This document shows, piece after piece, positions 15,624 to 24,741 of a stretch of DNA of 64,000 bases. The position numbers and the translations under genes are program-made. Position 1 is the first letter of the stretch. Each line of letters opens with the position of its first letter. The stretch is from Nonomuraea harbinensis. Lineage in GTDB: Bacteria > Actinomycetota > Actinomycetes > Streptosporangiales > Streptosporangiaceae. Under the pieces are notes generated by a model. The model ran no database searches. It had not been told where the DNA came from and saw nothing but the letters and a program-made list of their open reading frames with translations. The DNA is taken from NCBI RefSeq assembly GCF_019396385.1, contig NZ_JAHKRN010000029.1, positions 1 through 64,000 on the forward strand, given 5' to 3'.

Positions 15624-17176
15624 TCCAGCAGATCGACTACTTCGCGATCGCCGCGCCGCTGACCCTGGCGCTGGTCGCCGGGCTGGTGCTGCTGCTCGAC
15701 GCCTTCCTTCCCGCCGGGCCGAGGGTCACGGCCGGGCTCGGGGCCATCACGCTCGGCGGCGTCATGGTGGCGCTGGGCTTCGTGGCGGCGCAGGGCTTCA
15801 CGGGCCGCACCCTGCCGACGTTCTGCGTGCCCGAGCGGCTCAGCGACGGCGACCCGGGGCTCTGCTCGTTCGTCGTGGACCGGTTCACGCTGGTGATCGC
15901 CGGGCTCGTCCTGGTGGCGGCCGTGGTGATCGTGCTGATGTCGATGACCGAGCTGGCCGGCGGCGGCATCCCGGTCGGGGAGTGGTACTTCCTGCTGCTC
16001 TGCACGCTGGTCGGCGCGGTGACGCTGCCCGCCGCCCGTGACCTGATCATGCTGGTGGTGGCGCTGGAGCTGGTGTCGCTCCCCGTCTTCGCGCTGACCG
16101 CGCTGAAGCGGTACGACGGCCGCGCCTCCGAGGCCGCGGTCAAGCTCTTCGTCGTGTCGGTGGTCTCGACGGCCGTGATGCTGTTCGGGGTGTCCCTGCT
16201 GTACGGGGTCGGCGGCACGGTGTTCCTGTCCCGGCTGGCGGAGGTGCTCAGCGGCACGGCCCCGGCTCCCGGCTGGCCGGAGGGCTCGGCGTCGCTCGTG
16301 GCGGCGGAGCACGGGCTGCCGGGGGTGGTGACGGTCGGGATCGTGCTCGTCGTGGCGGGCTTCGCCTTCAAGATCGCGGCAGTGCCGTTCCACGCCTGGG
16401 CCGCCGACGTCTACCAGGGCGCGCCCATCCCGGTGGCGGCGCTGCTCTCGGTGATCTCCAAGGCGGCCGGGTTCGCCGGGCTCATCCTCGTCCTGGTCCT
16501 CGCCATGCCCGGACAGGCGGCCACCTGGACCCCGGTCGTCGCCATCGTCGCGGCGCTCACCATGACGGCGGGCAACCTGCTGGCGATGCGGCAGCGCTCC
16601 GCCGTACGGCTGCTGGCCTGGTCGTCGGTGGCCCAGTCGGGCTACATCCTGGCGCCGCTGGCCGTGGCGTTCCAGGGTTCCGGGGCCCGGAGCTGGGGGG
16701 CGAGCGCGGTCGGGGCGTCCGTGGCCTACCTGGTCATCTACGCGGCGATGAACCTGGGCGCGTTCGCGGTGGTCATGCTCGTCTCGCGGACCGCCGCCCG
16801 CAACGAGCTGGCCGACTACCGGGGCCTGGTGTTCCGCCGGCCGGCGGCGGGGCTGGCGCTGGCGTTCTGCCTGATCTGCCTGGCCGGGCTGCCGCCGGGG
16901 CTGGCGGGGCTGTTCGCCAAGGTGGTGGTGTTCCGGGAGATCGTCCACGGCGGGGCCGCCTGGCTGGCCGTGGTCATGGCGGTCAACACGGTGATCGGGC
17001 TCTACTACTACGTCGTCTGGGCGGCCCGGCTGTTCGCCCCCGAGCCGGGCCCGGCGCCCGCCGCGCGCCGGGTGTTCCCGGCGGTGTGGGCGGCGACGGG
17101 TCTCGCGGTGGCGGCGGCGGTGCTGTTCTCGGTGGCGCCCCAGCTCGTGCTCGATCTGACCCTTCTGTCGGGGTAG
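15620..17176 (+). CDS. nuoN: NADH-quinone oxidoreductase subunit N
   Basis: Third antiporter-like pump, 518 residues, about 14 helices. Conserved features include the Glu in VVALELVSLPVFALTALKR and the Lys in GFAFKIAAVPFHAWAADVY, then QGAPIPVAALLSVISK. It ends the second nuo block. The complete set of pump subunits (H, J-N) contrasts with the absent D, E, F and G; a working enzyme would need NuoD from another locus and a non-NADH electron donor, or the whole missing module from another operon. Confidence 0.95.
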   Translation: MIQQIDYFAIAAPLTLALVAGLVLLLDAFLPAGPRVTAGLGAITLGGVMVALGFVAAQGFTGRTLPTFCVPERLSDGDPGLCSFVVDRFTLVIAGLVLVAAVVIVLMSMTELAGGGIPVGEWYFLLLCTLVGAVTLPAARDLIMLVVALELVSLPVFALTALKRYDGRASEAAVKLFVVSVVSTAVMLFGVSLLYGVGGTVFLSRLAEVLSGTAPAPGWPEGSASLVAAEHGLPGVVTVGIVLVVAGFAFKIAAVPFHAWAADVYQGAPIPVAALLSVISKAAGFAGLILVLVLAMPGQAATWTPVVAIVAALTMTAGNLLAMRQRSAVRLLAWSSVAQSGYILAPLAVAFQGSGARSWGASAVGASVAYLVIYAAMNLGAFAVVMLVSRTAARNELADYRGLVFRRPAAGLALAFCLICLAGLPPGLAGLFAKVVVFREIVHGGAAWLAVVMAVNTVIGLYYYVVWAARLFAPEPGPAPAARRVFPAVWAATGLAVAAAVLFSVAPQLVLDLTLLSG

Positions 17177-17218
17177 TCCGTACGGATCGTCGCTCTATGC
17201 CCAGGCTTGTGCACTGCG

Positions 17219-17246
17219 GGGAACGTTGGGGCAGGGGATCGTCGTT
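17219..17246 (+). promoter_or_regulatory. Possible ECF-type (sigma-R-like) promoter of htpX
   Basis: GGGAAC at 17219-17224 and GTT at 17244-17246, separated by 19 bases, resemble the GGAAT-N18-GTT pattern used by sigma-R-type factors. The site lies 36 bases before the htpX start. Match and spacing are imperfect. Confidence 0.3.
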
Positions 17247-17281
17247 GTACTGGTTGCACCCGGACCACGAAGGGGGGAACC

Positions 17282-18133
17282 TTGCACCACAACGGTCTGC
17301 GCACCGCGCTCCTGCTCGGGGGGCTGTCCGCGTCGATCATCGCCTTGGGCTGGTGGTTGGGTGGCGGCACCGGTCTGCAGATCGCGTTCCTGCTCGCTCT
17401 CGCGACGAACGGCTTCGCCTACTTCTTCTCCGATCGCATCGCGCTGTCGGCGATGCGCGCGCGGCCGGTCAGCGAGGTCGAGCAGCCCACGCTCTTCCGG
17501 ATCGTGCGCGAGCTCTCCACCGAGGCCCGCCAGCCGATGCCTCGCCTCTACATCTCGCCGACGGTGCAGCCGAACGCGTTCGCCACGGGTCGCAGCCCCC
17601 GCCAGGCCGCGGTGTGCGTCACGTACGGGCTGACCCAGCTCCTGAACGAGCGCGAGCTGCGCGGCGTCATCGGGCACGAGCTGTCCCACGTGTACAACCG
17701 CGACATCCTCGTCTCCTCGGTGGCCGGGGCGCTCGCCACCATGATCACCTGGATCAGCTACGTGGCGGTGTTCTTCGGCGGATCCGACGACGACGAGGGC
17801 CCAGGCTTCCTGGGGGCGCTGCTCATGATGCTGCTCGGCCCGGTCGCCGCCGGGATGATCCAGATGGCGATCTCCCGTACCCGCGAATACCAGGCGGACG
17901 AGTCCGGGGCCATGCTGACCGGTGATCCGCTGGCGCTCGCCTCGGCCCTGCGCAAGATCGAGATGGGCGCGCGGCGGCTGCCGCTGCCGGAGAACAGCCG
18001 CCTCACCTCCGCCTCCCACATGATGATCGCCAACCCGTTCAGCGGCGCCGGTCTGGGCCGCCTGTTCTCCACGCACCCGCCCACCTCCGAGCGCGTGGCC
18101 AGGCTGGAGCGGATGGCCGGCTACCGGCGCTGA
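17282..18133 (+). CDS. htpX: HtpX-like membrane zinc metalloprotease (M48)
   Basis: Integral-membrane protease expected to degrade damaged membrane proteins. I choose the TTG at 17282 because AAGGGGGGAA (17269-17277) precedes it and the resulting N-terminus (LHHNGLRTALLLGGL) matches the family; the product is then 283 residues, the usual size. Two N-terminal helices are followed by the zinc motif HELSH (about residues 132-136), two more helices, and REYQADESGA, whose Glu is the third zinc ligand. The C-terminal STHPPTSERVARL is typical. It follows the nuo block, 105 bases after nuoN, on the same strand. Confidence 0.92.
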   Translation: MHHNGLRTALLLGGLSASIIALGWWLGGGTGLQIAFLLALATNGFAYFFSDRIALSAMRARPVSEVEQPTLFRIVRELSTEARQPMPRLYISPTVQPNAFATGRSPRQAAVCVTYGLTQLLNERELRGVIGHELSHVYNRDILVSSVAGALATMITWISYVAVFFGGSDDDEGPGFLGALLMMLLGPVAAGMIQMAISRTREYQADESGAMLTGDPLALASALRKIEMGARRLPLPENSRLTSASHMMIANPFSGAGLGRLFSTHPPTSERVARLERMAGYRR

Positions 18134-18162
18134 CCGGACACGGAAGGGCGAGAATCGACGGC

Positions 18163-19656
18163 ATGGCGCGATCTTTACGCTTGACCAAGGCCGAGCGAAG
18201 AGTGTGGAACGCCTTCCCGACCGGGGAGATGGTGGAGTTCGCCGACGTCAAGCCGGGCGCGACCCGTACCGCGGGGGTGAACGCGCCCAAGGACGGCGAC
18301 ACGTGGGGACCCGAGCGCACCGTCCGGGCGGAAGTGATCGCGAAGCTGCTGCTCGGCGCCCGTGAGGCGGGCGCCGGCGCGGTCCCGGCGGTGCGCGTCA
18401 GCGGCGCCAGGATCACCGGCGCCCTGCAGATCTTCGGCGGCACGGTCGAGCACGAGCTGGTGCTCAGCGGCTGCCACCTGGAAGGGCCGGTCAGGCTCAC
18501 CGACTGCCGGACGCGCACCGTACGGCTGACCGACTGCCGGCTGCCGTCGTTCGGCGGCGTCGGCATGCGGGTCGAGGGGCACCTGAGCCTGTCGGGCTCG
18601 CACGTCACCGGGCCGGTGCAGGTGATGCGCGCCCAGTTCGCGACCGGCCTGTGGCTCGCCGGCACCAAGGTGGAGCACCCTCACGAGACCGAGCCGGCGC
18701 TGCAGGGCACCGCAATGATCGTCGACTCGGTCGCCTACCTCGGCAACGCCGACATCACCGGCATGACGCGGCTGGCCGGCGCCCGGCTGAACGGCGGGCT
18801 CTCCCTGACGGGGGCGAAGCTCCGCAACCCGGGCAGGCTCGCGCTCGACGCCGACGGCATGGTCGTCGAGGAAGCGCTCCGGTGCACCGGCGACTTCCTG
18901 TCACTGGGCTGCGCGCGGCTGCGCGGGTCACGGGTGAACGGCCTGCTCGCGATCAGGGGCGTCATCCGCAGCCCCGACACCCCGTACGCGCTGCACGCGA
19001 GCCACATGGAGGTCCGCGAGTTCTACCTCAAACCGGACGAGCCGATCGACGGCGTGGTGACGCTGGCCCACTCGACCGTCGGCACGCTGCAGGACTCGCC
19101 CGACACCTGGCCGGAGAGGCTGCGCCTGAACGGCCTGACGTACGAGCGGCTGCGCGGCAGCGGCGTCGCCCGGCGGATCGACTGGGTGAGCCGAGACCCG
19201 GAAGGATTCCGGCCGCAACCGTACGAACAGCTCGTGGCGTGGTACCGCCGTGACGGCAACGAGGCGCTGGCCCGCCGCGCCCAACTGGCCAAGCTGCGCA
19301 ACCGGCGGCGCACGGAAGGGCTGGGCGGCCGGCTGTGGGGGCGGCTGCTCGACTTCACCGTCGGCTACGGTTACCGCCCCTGGCTGGCGGCGGTGTGGTT
19401 CGGGATCCTGCTGGTGATCGGCACGGTCGTGTTCGGGATGAACCCGCCGCGGGCCGTCAAGCCGGACGAGGCCCCCGGCTTCGACCCGTTCGCCTACACC
19501 TTCGACCTGCTGCTGCCGTGGTCGGCGTTCGGGCAGCGGGACATGTTCGACCCGGCCGGCTGGACGCAGGCTCTCGCGTACGGGCTGGTCGTGGCGGGGT
19601 GGATCCTGGCGACGGCGCTGATCGCGGGCGCTACGCGGGTGCTGCGCCCGACGTGA
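18163..19656 (+). CDS. Beta-helix repeat membrane protein
   Basis: 497 residues. From about 75 to 330 the chain has short strand repeats of the type VRVSGARITGAL, LVLSGCHLEGPVRL and LRLNGLTYERL, as in pentapeptide-like or bactofilin-like right-handed beta-helices. Two transmembrane helices follow (about 408-428 and 468-490) after a basic segment rich in Arg. Homologues in actinomycetes are often named membrane-associated oxidoreductase, but I see no cofactor motif and do not support that name. It starts 29 bases after htpX and may be cotranscribed. Its 3' end overlaps the converging NUDIX gene by 26 bases. Confidence 0.75.
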   Translation: MARSLRLTKAERRVWNAFPTGEMVEFADVKPGATRTAGVNAPKDGDTWGPERTVRAEVIAKLLLGAREAGAGAVPAVRVSGARITGALQIFGGTVEHELVLSGCHLEGPVRLTDCRTRTVRLTDCRLPSFGGVGMRVEGHLSLSGSHVTGPVQVMRAQFATGLWLAGTKVEHPHETEPALQGTAMIVDSVAYLGNADITGMTRLAGARLNGGLSLTGAKLRNPGRLALDADGMVVEEALRCTGDFLSLGCARLRGSRVNGLLAIRGVIRSPDTPYALHASHMEVREFYLKPDEPIDGVVTLAHSTVGTLQDSPDTWPERLRLNGLTYERLRGSGVARRIDWVSRDPEGFRPQPYEQLVAWYRRDGNEALARRAQLAKLRNRRRTEGLGGRLWGRLLDFTVGYGYRPWLAAVWFGILLVIGTVVFGMNPPRAVKPDEAPGFDPFAYTFDLLLPWSAFGQRDMFDPAGWTQALAYGLVVAGWILATALIAGATRVLRPT

Positions 19657-20101
19657 TCGCGCGCAGGATCGCCGCCATATCTGCCGGGAAGATCACCTCG
19701 TCGGTCGTCTCCAGCTCCTCGACGCCCCACCAGCGGTGGCCGATCGTGGTGTCCTTCTCGATCTGCTCCATGTGCTCGAACGACACCGCCGCCCGCCCGA
19801 CGCGCACGGCGAAGAACGTCTGGTCCTGGACGATCGCGTACTGGGCCCAGGAGAACTCGATGGTGCCGGTGCCGTAGGGCCCGGTGAACGCGTCGGCCGG
19901 CGCCCGGATGCCGACCTCCTCGAACAGCTCCCGCGCGGCGGCCTCCCGCAGGCTCTCCTCGCCCTCCACCGCGCCGCCGATCGTGAACCAGAACGGCTGG
20001 TCGGGGCGGACCGGGTCGAACCCGTTGAGCAGCAGGACGCGGCCCAGATCGTCGATCGGCAGGGCGCGCGCGGTGTAACGGCGCAGGGGGATCATCGTCA
20101 C
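19631..20101 (-). CDS. NUDIX hydrolase
   Basis: 156-residue hydrolase of nucleoside diphosphates linked to other groups. The NUDIX box is complete: GGAVEGEESLREAAARELFEEVGI, quoted here in parts as GGAVEGEESLREAA / RELFEEVGI, fitting GX5EX7REUXEEXGU. The GTG at 20101 or the ATG two codons later could start it; neither has a strong ribosome binding site. Convergent with the beta-helix gene. Substrate not predictable. Confidence 0.92.
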   Translation of the reverse strand: MTMIPLRRYTARALPIDDLGRVLLLNGFDPVRPDQPFWFTIGGAVEGEESLREAAARELFEEVGIRAPADAFTGPYGTGTIEFSWAQYAIVQDQTFFAVRVGRAAVSFEHMEQIEKDTTIGHRWWGVEELETTDEVIFPADMAAILRAITSGAAPA

Positions 20102-20220
20102 GTCTATGAAGCCTACGCCGGGTCAGGGCCATGAAGGGGCAATGAACCCGGGATGACGCCCAGGTGAGCGTGTATCTCTGGCCAAGGGTTCACGCGCTTC
20201 GATACACGCTTTCCGGTTGT

Positions 20221-20253
20221 GGTCATGGCCTGTTCTCCGTCTGTTCACTTTGG
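20221..20253 (+). promoter_or_regulatory. PHO box (PhoP binding site) of pstSCAB
   Basis: Three directly repeated 11-bp units in register: GGTCATGGCCT (20221-20231), GTTCTCCGTCT (20232-20242) and GTTCACTTTGG (20243-20253). They fit the streptomycete PhoP direct-repeat unit beginning G(G/T)TCA. A further GGTTCACGCGC lies at 20187-20197. The array ends 56 bases before the pstS start, where PhoP activates pst transcription under phosphate limitation. Confidence 0.8.
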
Positions 20254-20309
20254 ACCGGTTCTATCGAAGTGCATCGACTACGGATCTCATACGGAGAAGG
20301 ACGCACACC

Positions 20310-21308
20310 GTGACCAGTGGACAGCGCCGCCTCAGCGCGGCGGCGACGGCCGCCATCGTCGTGGCCCTTTCCGCCGCATGTGGCGGCACCAACACCACTC
20401 CGCCCGCCGGTGAAGGAACCGCGAGCGCGAACGCCAGCCAGGCAGCGGGCGGCGAACTGTCCGGCCAGGTCAAGGCGGACGGCTCCAGCACGGTGGCGCC
20501 GCTGACCAGCGCGGCGGCCGAGTTCTTCGCCGAGGAGCAGCCCAAGATCAACGTGACCGTCGGCACCTCCGGCACGGGCGGCGGCTTCGAGAAGTTCTGC
20601 AACGGCGAGACCGACATCTCCAACGGCTCCCGCCCGATCAAGGACGAGGAGAAGGCCGCCTGCGACGCCAAGGGCGTCAAGTACGCGGAGCTCACGGTCG
20701 CCACCGACGCCCTCACCGTCGTGGTGAACAAGGAGAACACCTGGGCGAGCTGCCTCACCACCGACCAGCTCAAGAAGATGTGGGAGCCGGGCGCCGAGGG
20801 CAAGATCACCAGCTGGAAGCAGGTCGACGCCAAGTTCCCCGACGAGCCGCTGAAGCTGTTCGGCCCGGGCACCGACTCCGGCACCTTCGACTACTTCACC
20901 GACGAGATCAACGGTGAGGAAGGCGCCAGCCGCAAGGACTACAGCCCCAGCGAGGACGACAACATCATCGTCCAGGGCGTCACCGGCACCAAGGGCGGGC
21001 TGGGCTACTTCGGCTTCACCTACTTCGAGGAGAACGCCGACAAGCTGAAGGCCGTCGAGATCGACTCCGGCAACGGCTGCGTCGCGCCGAGCTCCGAGAA
21101 CGCCCAGAACGGCACCTACACCCCGCTGGCCCGGCCGCTGTTCATCTACCCGTCGGTCGAGTCCGCCAAGCGCCCCGAGGTCGCGGCCTTCCTCGACTTC
21201 TACGTCGCCAACATCGCCAAGATCGCGACGGACGCCAAGTACATCCCGCTCAACTCCGAGCAGGAGGCCAAGCTCAAGAGTGACCTCGACACTCTGAAGC
21301 AGGGCTAG
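20310..21308 (+). CDS. pstS: Phosphate ABC transporter substrate-binding lipoprotein
   Basis: High-affinity phosphate-binding protein, 332 residues, anchored outside the membrane. The GTG at 20310 follows GGAGAAGG (20293-20300) and gives a clean lipoprotein signal: basic start, hydrophobic core, lipobox LSAAC with Cys24. The frame is open further upstream but that would bury the signal. Phosphate-binding signatures include ADGSSTVAPLTSAAAEFF and VGTSGTGGGFEKF, then GPGTDSGTFDYF. First gene of pstSCAB, behind the PHO box, with pstC starting directly at its stop codon. Confidence 0.95.
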   Translation: MTSGQRRLSAAATAAIVVALSAACGGTNTTPPAGEGTASANASQAAGGELSGQVKADGSSTVAPLTSAAAEFFAEEQPKINVTVGTSGTGGGFEKFCNGETDISNGSRPIKDEEKAACDAKGVKYAELTVATDALTVVVNKENTWASCLTTDQLKKMWEPGAEGKITSWKQVDAKFPDEPLKLFGPGTDSGTFDYFTDEINGEEGASRKDYSPSEDDNIIVQGVTGTKGGLGYFGFTYFEENADKLKAVEIDSGNGCVAPSSENAQNGTYTPLARPLFIYPSVESAKRPEVAAFLDFYVANIAKIATDAKYIPLNSEQEAKLKSDLDTLKQG

Positions 21309-22247
21309 ATGGCCGCGCGACACTCAGCGACCGCGTCAGGGGCACCCTCGTCCCTGGCGCGGTCGCGCCCGCGTTACGGCGAGGCGCTCATCAAGGCGGT
21401 CCTCATGCTGGCCGCCCTCGTGTCCATCGCGACCACGATCGGCATCGTGGTGTCGCTGCTGGAGCCGACTCTCCGGTTCTTCACCGAGGTCAGCGCGCTG
21501 GAGTTCTTCACCTCCACCAACTGGGGGCCGCTGTTCGAGCCTCCGACCTACGGCGTGCTGCCCCTGGTGAGCGCGACGCTCATCACGACGGGGATCGCGG
21601 TGGTGGTGGCCGTGCCGCTGGGGCTGGCCGCCGCCATCTACCTGTCCGAGTACGCCAGGCCGCGCGTCAGGAAGTTCTGCAAGCCCGCGCTCGAGGTGCT
21701 GGCCGGCATCCCGACCGTGGTCTTCGGGTTCTTCGCGCTGAGCTTCATCACCCCGCTGCTGCGGGGCGTCCTGCCGTTCGAGATCGAGATCTTCAACGCG
21801 CTGAGCGCGGGGCTCGTGGTCGGGTTCATGATCATCCCGATCGTCGCCTCGCTCTCCGAGGACGCGATGGCCGCCGTCCCGGCCGGGCTGCGCGAGGGCT
21901 CGTACGCGCTCGGCGCCTCCAAGATGGTCACCTCGCTCCGCGTGGTGCTGCCCGCGGCCTTCTCCGGCATCGTGGCGGCCGTCATCCTCGCGATCTCGCG
22001 GGGCGCCGGCGAAACGATGATCGTCTACATGGCGGGTGGCGGTCAGCCGAACTTCACCCTCGACATCGGCAAGGCGATGCAGACCATGGCCGCGTTCATC
22101 GCCCAGGCGGGATCGGGTGACGTGCCGGTCGGCACCGTCGACTACAACACGATCTTCGCGGTGGGCTCGCTGCTGTTCGTGATGACGTTCCTGATGAACC
22201 TCGTCAGCGCCCGCCTGGTGCGCAAGTTCCGTGAGGTGTACGAATAA
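21309..22247 (+). CDS. pstC: Phosphate ABC transporter permease PstC
   Basis: 312-residue inner-membrane permease with six helices. The ABC permease coupling loop is present (EGSYALGASKMVTSLRVVLP). The ATG follows the pstS stop with no gap, and the stop TAA shares one base with the pstA start, so the operon is tightly coupled. Pairs with PstA to form the phosphate channel. Confidence 0.95.
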   Translation: MAARHSATASGAPSSLARSRPRYGEALIKAVLMLAALVSIATTIGIVVSLLEPTLRFFTEVSALEFFTSTNWGPLFEPPTYGVLPLVSATLITTGIAVVVAVPLGLAAAIYLSEYARPRVRKFCKPALEVLAGIPTVVFGFFALSFITPLLRGVLPFEIEIFNALSAGLVVGFMIIPIVASLSEDAMAAVPAGLREGSYALGASKMVTSLRVVLPAAFSGIVAAVILAISRGAGETMIVYMAGGGQPNFTLDIGKAMQTMAAFIAQAGSGDVPVGTVDYNTIFAVGSLLFVMTFLMNLVSARLVRKFREVYE

Positions 22248-23137
22248 TGGCCGTCCTCTCCACCCCGCGCTCGGCCGTGCAGCTGGCGGGCAAGGGGCAG
22301 CCGGTCCGGGAGCACCTGTTCAGGATCGCCCTGATCTCCAGCCTGGCGATCGCGTTCATCTTCCTGGCCGCGCTGCTCACCTACGTGCTCGTCGAAGGCT
22401 GGCCGAGGCTCGACTCCCGCCTGTGGGAGAACATGCCGTCGATCCGCGACCCCGAGATCGCCGGCGCGCAGTCCGCCATCACCGGCACGCTCTGGGTGAT
22501 CTCGCTGACCGCGCTCTTCACCATTCCCACGGGCATCGCGGCCGCGATCTACCTGGAGGAGTACGCGGACAAGTCCCGCTGGTGGAACCGGGTCATCGAG
22601 CTGAACATCCAGAACCTCGCCTCGGTGCCGTCGATCGTCTACGGCATCCTGGGGCTCGGCATCATCGCCCGCGCCCTGGCCCTGGGATTCAGCGTCATCA
22701 CCGCGTCGATCACGCTGGGCCTGCTGGTGCTCCCCGTCGTGATCATCGCCTCGCGCGAGGCGATCCGCGCGGTCCCGCCGTCCATCCGTGAAGGCTCGCT
22801 CGCCCTGGGCGCGACGCAGTGGCAGACGATCTCCCGCCAGGTGCTGCCCGCGGCGATCCCCGGCATCGCCACCGGCTCCATCCTGGCGCTTTCCCGGGCG
22901 ATCGGCGAGGCGGCCCCGCTGCTGATGCTGGGCGCGGTGTCCTTCATCCGCTTCAACCCGGACGGCGTCTTCGCCAGCTACACGGTCCTGCCGATCCAGA
23001 TCTTCAACTGGATCTCCCAGTCGCGTGAAGGGTTCCACTACCTGGCCGCCGCGGCGATCGTGATCCTCCTCGCGATCCTGCTGCTGATGAACTCCGCCGC
23101 CATCTGGCTTCGTAACCGCTACCAGAAGCGCTGGTGA
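22247..23137 (+). CDS. pstA: Phosphate ABC transporter permease PstA
   Basis: 296 residues, six helices, with the coupling motif REGSLALGATQWQTISRQVL. Starts on the last base of pstC. Partner of PstC in the phosphate importer. Confidence 0.95.
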   Translation: MAVLSTPRSAVQLAGKGQPVREHLFRIALISSLAIAFIFLAALLTYVLVEGWPRLDSRLWENMPSIRDPEIAGAQSAITGTLWVISLTALFTIPTGIAAAIYLEEYADKSRWWNRVIELNIQNLASVPSIVYGILGLGIIARALALGFSVITASITLGLLVLPVVIIASREAIRAVPPSIREGSLALGATQWQTISRQVLPAAIPGIATGSILALSRAIGEAAPLLMLGAVSFIRFNPDGVFASYTVLPIQIFNWISQSREGFHYLAAAAIVILLAILLLMNSAAIWLRNRYQKRW

Positions 23138-23147
23138 GGGAAGAAAC

Positions 23148-23999
23148 ATGAGCGAGACAGAGACGACAACCATGAAGAACATCGCGGTCAACGCCCCCGG
23201 CGCCCCCCGTACCATCGAATCCCTCGACCCGGTCTTCACCGTGTCGGGTCTCAGTGTTTTCTACGGCGAGTACGAGGCCGTCCGCGGCGTCGACATGGTC
23301 ATCGGCAATCGTGAGATCACTGCCATGATCGGCCCGTCCGGCTGCGGCAAGAGCACCGTGCTGCGCTGCTTCAACCGGATGAACGACCTCATCCCCGGCG
23401 CCCGCGCCGAAGGCAAGATCCTCTACCACGACGAGGACCTCTACGGCGACCACGTCGACCCGATCGAGGTCCGGCGGCGCATCGGCATGGTGTTCCAGAA
23501 GCCGAACCCGTTCCCCAAGTCCATCTACGACAACATCGCCTACGGCCCCCGCGTCAACGGCCTGAAGGGCAAGATGGACGACCTCGTCGAGGAGGCGCTC
23601 ACCCGGGCGGCCCTGTGGGACGAGGTCAAGGACAAGCTGAAGCAGAACGCGCTGTCCCTCTCCGGCGGCCAGCAGCAGCGGCTGTGCATCGCGCGGGCGA
23701 TCGCGGTCAAGCCCGAGGTGATCCTCATGGACGAGCCCTGCTCCGCGCTCGACCCGATCGCCACCACCAAGATCGAAGACCTGATGCAGGAGCTGGCGCG
23801 CGATTACACGATCGTCATCGTCACGCACAACATGCAGCAGGCCGCCCGCGTCTCCCACCGCACCGCGTTCTTCACCGCGGAGGTGGACGACAAGGGCGAG
23901 CGGCACGGCCGCCTGGTGGAGTTCGACGAGACCAGCCGCATCTTCACGAACCCGACCGACAAGCGCACCGAGGATTACATCACCGGTCGCTTCGGGTGA
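23148..23999 (+). CDS. pstB: Phosphate ABC transporter ATP-binding protein
   Basis: ATPase that drives phosphate import, 283 residues. Walker A GPSGCGKST (62-70), Q-loop Gln117 in VFQKPNPFP, signature LSGGQQQR (171-178) and Walker B VILMDEPCSALD (191-202) are all intact. About 25 N-terminal residues precede the usual start, and the ATG at codon 9 is an alternative. It lies 10 bases after pstA with a GGGAAGAA ribosome binding site. No phoU gene follows; an atypical regulator gene starts 22 bases downstream. Confidence 0.95.
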   Translation: MSETETTTMKNIAVNAPGAPRTIESLDPVFTVSGLSVFYGEYEAVRGVDMVIGNREITAMIGPSGCGKSTVLRCFNRMNDLIPGARAEGKILYHDEDLYGDHVDPIEVRRRIGMVFQKPNPFPKSIYDNIAYGPRVNGLKGKMDDLVEEALTRAALWDEVKDKLKQNALSLSGGQQQRLCIARAIAVKPEVILMDEPCSALDPIATTKIEDLMQELARDYTIVIVTHNMQQAARVSHRTAFFTAEVDDKGERHGRLVEFDETSRIFTNPTDKRTEDYITGRFG

Positions 24000-24021
24000 C
24001 CCGACTCAGAGGAGGACCCGG

Positions 24022-24741
24022 GTGATCCAGCCGCAGGCGACGCTCGGCGGGGGCGCGCGGGCGGGGGCGCCTTCGGTGCCGCTGCTGCTGGTGGCAGACC
24101 CCGACTCGGCCGGGGTCGAGGTGCTCGCGGCGGCCCTGGCCCGCGAGGGCGTGGAGGTCACGGGCGTGGCCGACGGCGCCCAGGCGCTCATCCAGACGGG
24201 AGCGCTGCGCCCGGACGTGGTGCTGGTGAGCGCGTCGCTGCCGCTCATCAGCGCCGTGGACTTCGTCAGGGCCATCCGCATCAGCCATCCGATGCCGGTG
24301 CTCCTCGGCATCGGGGAGGGGCACGCGGAGCTGGCCGTGCAGGCGCTCACGGCGGGGGCGACCGCGTGCGTGGCCATGCCGTACCGGCTGCACGAGCTGC
24401 TGCCCCTGATCCAGGCGACGGCGGCGGGCGAGGCCGGCCGGCTCATCGCCGTGGGCGACGTGGAGCTCGACGCCGACGCCTACCAGGTGAAGGTCGCCGG
24501 CCGCGTCGTCCATCTGCCGCTGCGCGAGTTCGAGCTGCTCCACTACCTGATGCGCAACCTCGACAGGACCGTCACCCGCGAGCAGATCATGCGACACGTC
24601 TGGCACGCCTCGGGGGACAACATCGCCACCAACACGATCGCGGTGCACGTCAAGCGCCTGCGCGCCCGTCTCGGCGACACCGACGACACGCTCATCCAGA
24701 CCGTCAGGGGAGTCGGCTACCGCCTGGTGGCCCCCGGCTGA
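24022..24741 (+). CDS. OmpR/PhoB-type regulator with degenerate receiver domain
   Basis: 239 residues: a CheY-like fold (about 20-135) joined to a winged-helix DNA-binding domain (145-237, ending DDTLIQTVRGVGYRLVAPG). The receiver lacks the phosphorylation site: the strand that normally ends in Asp reads DVVLVSASLP (Ser70), the switch Thr/Ser position is Gly, and the invariant Lys before Pro is Met119 (VAMPYR). It should therefore act without phosphorylation, like other atypical response regulators. It starts at a GTG behind GAGGAGGA, 22 bases after pstB, so it belongs to the phosphate operon; no histidine kinase is adjacent. It overlaps the converging tetR by 25 bases. Confidence 0.9.
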   Translation: MIQPQATLGGGARAGAPSVPLLLVADPDSAGVEVLAAALAREGVEVTGVADGAQALIQTGALRPDVVLVSASLPLISAVDFVRAIRISHPMPVLLGIGEGHAELAVQALTAGATACVAMPYRLHELLPLIQATAAGEAGRLIAVGDVELDADAYQVKVAGRVVHLPLREFELLHYLMRNLDRTVTREQIMRHVWHASGDNIATNTIAVHVKRLRARLGDTDDTLIQTVRGVGYRLVAPG

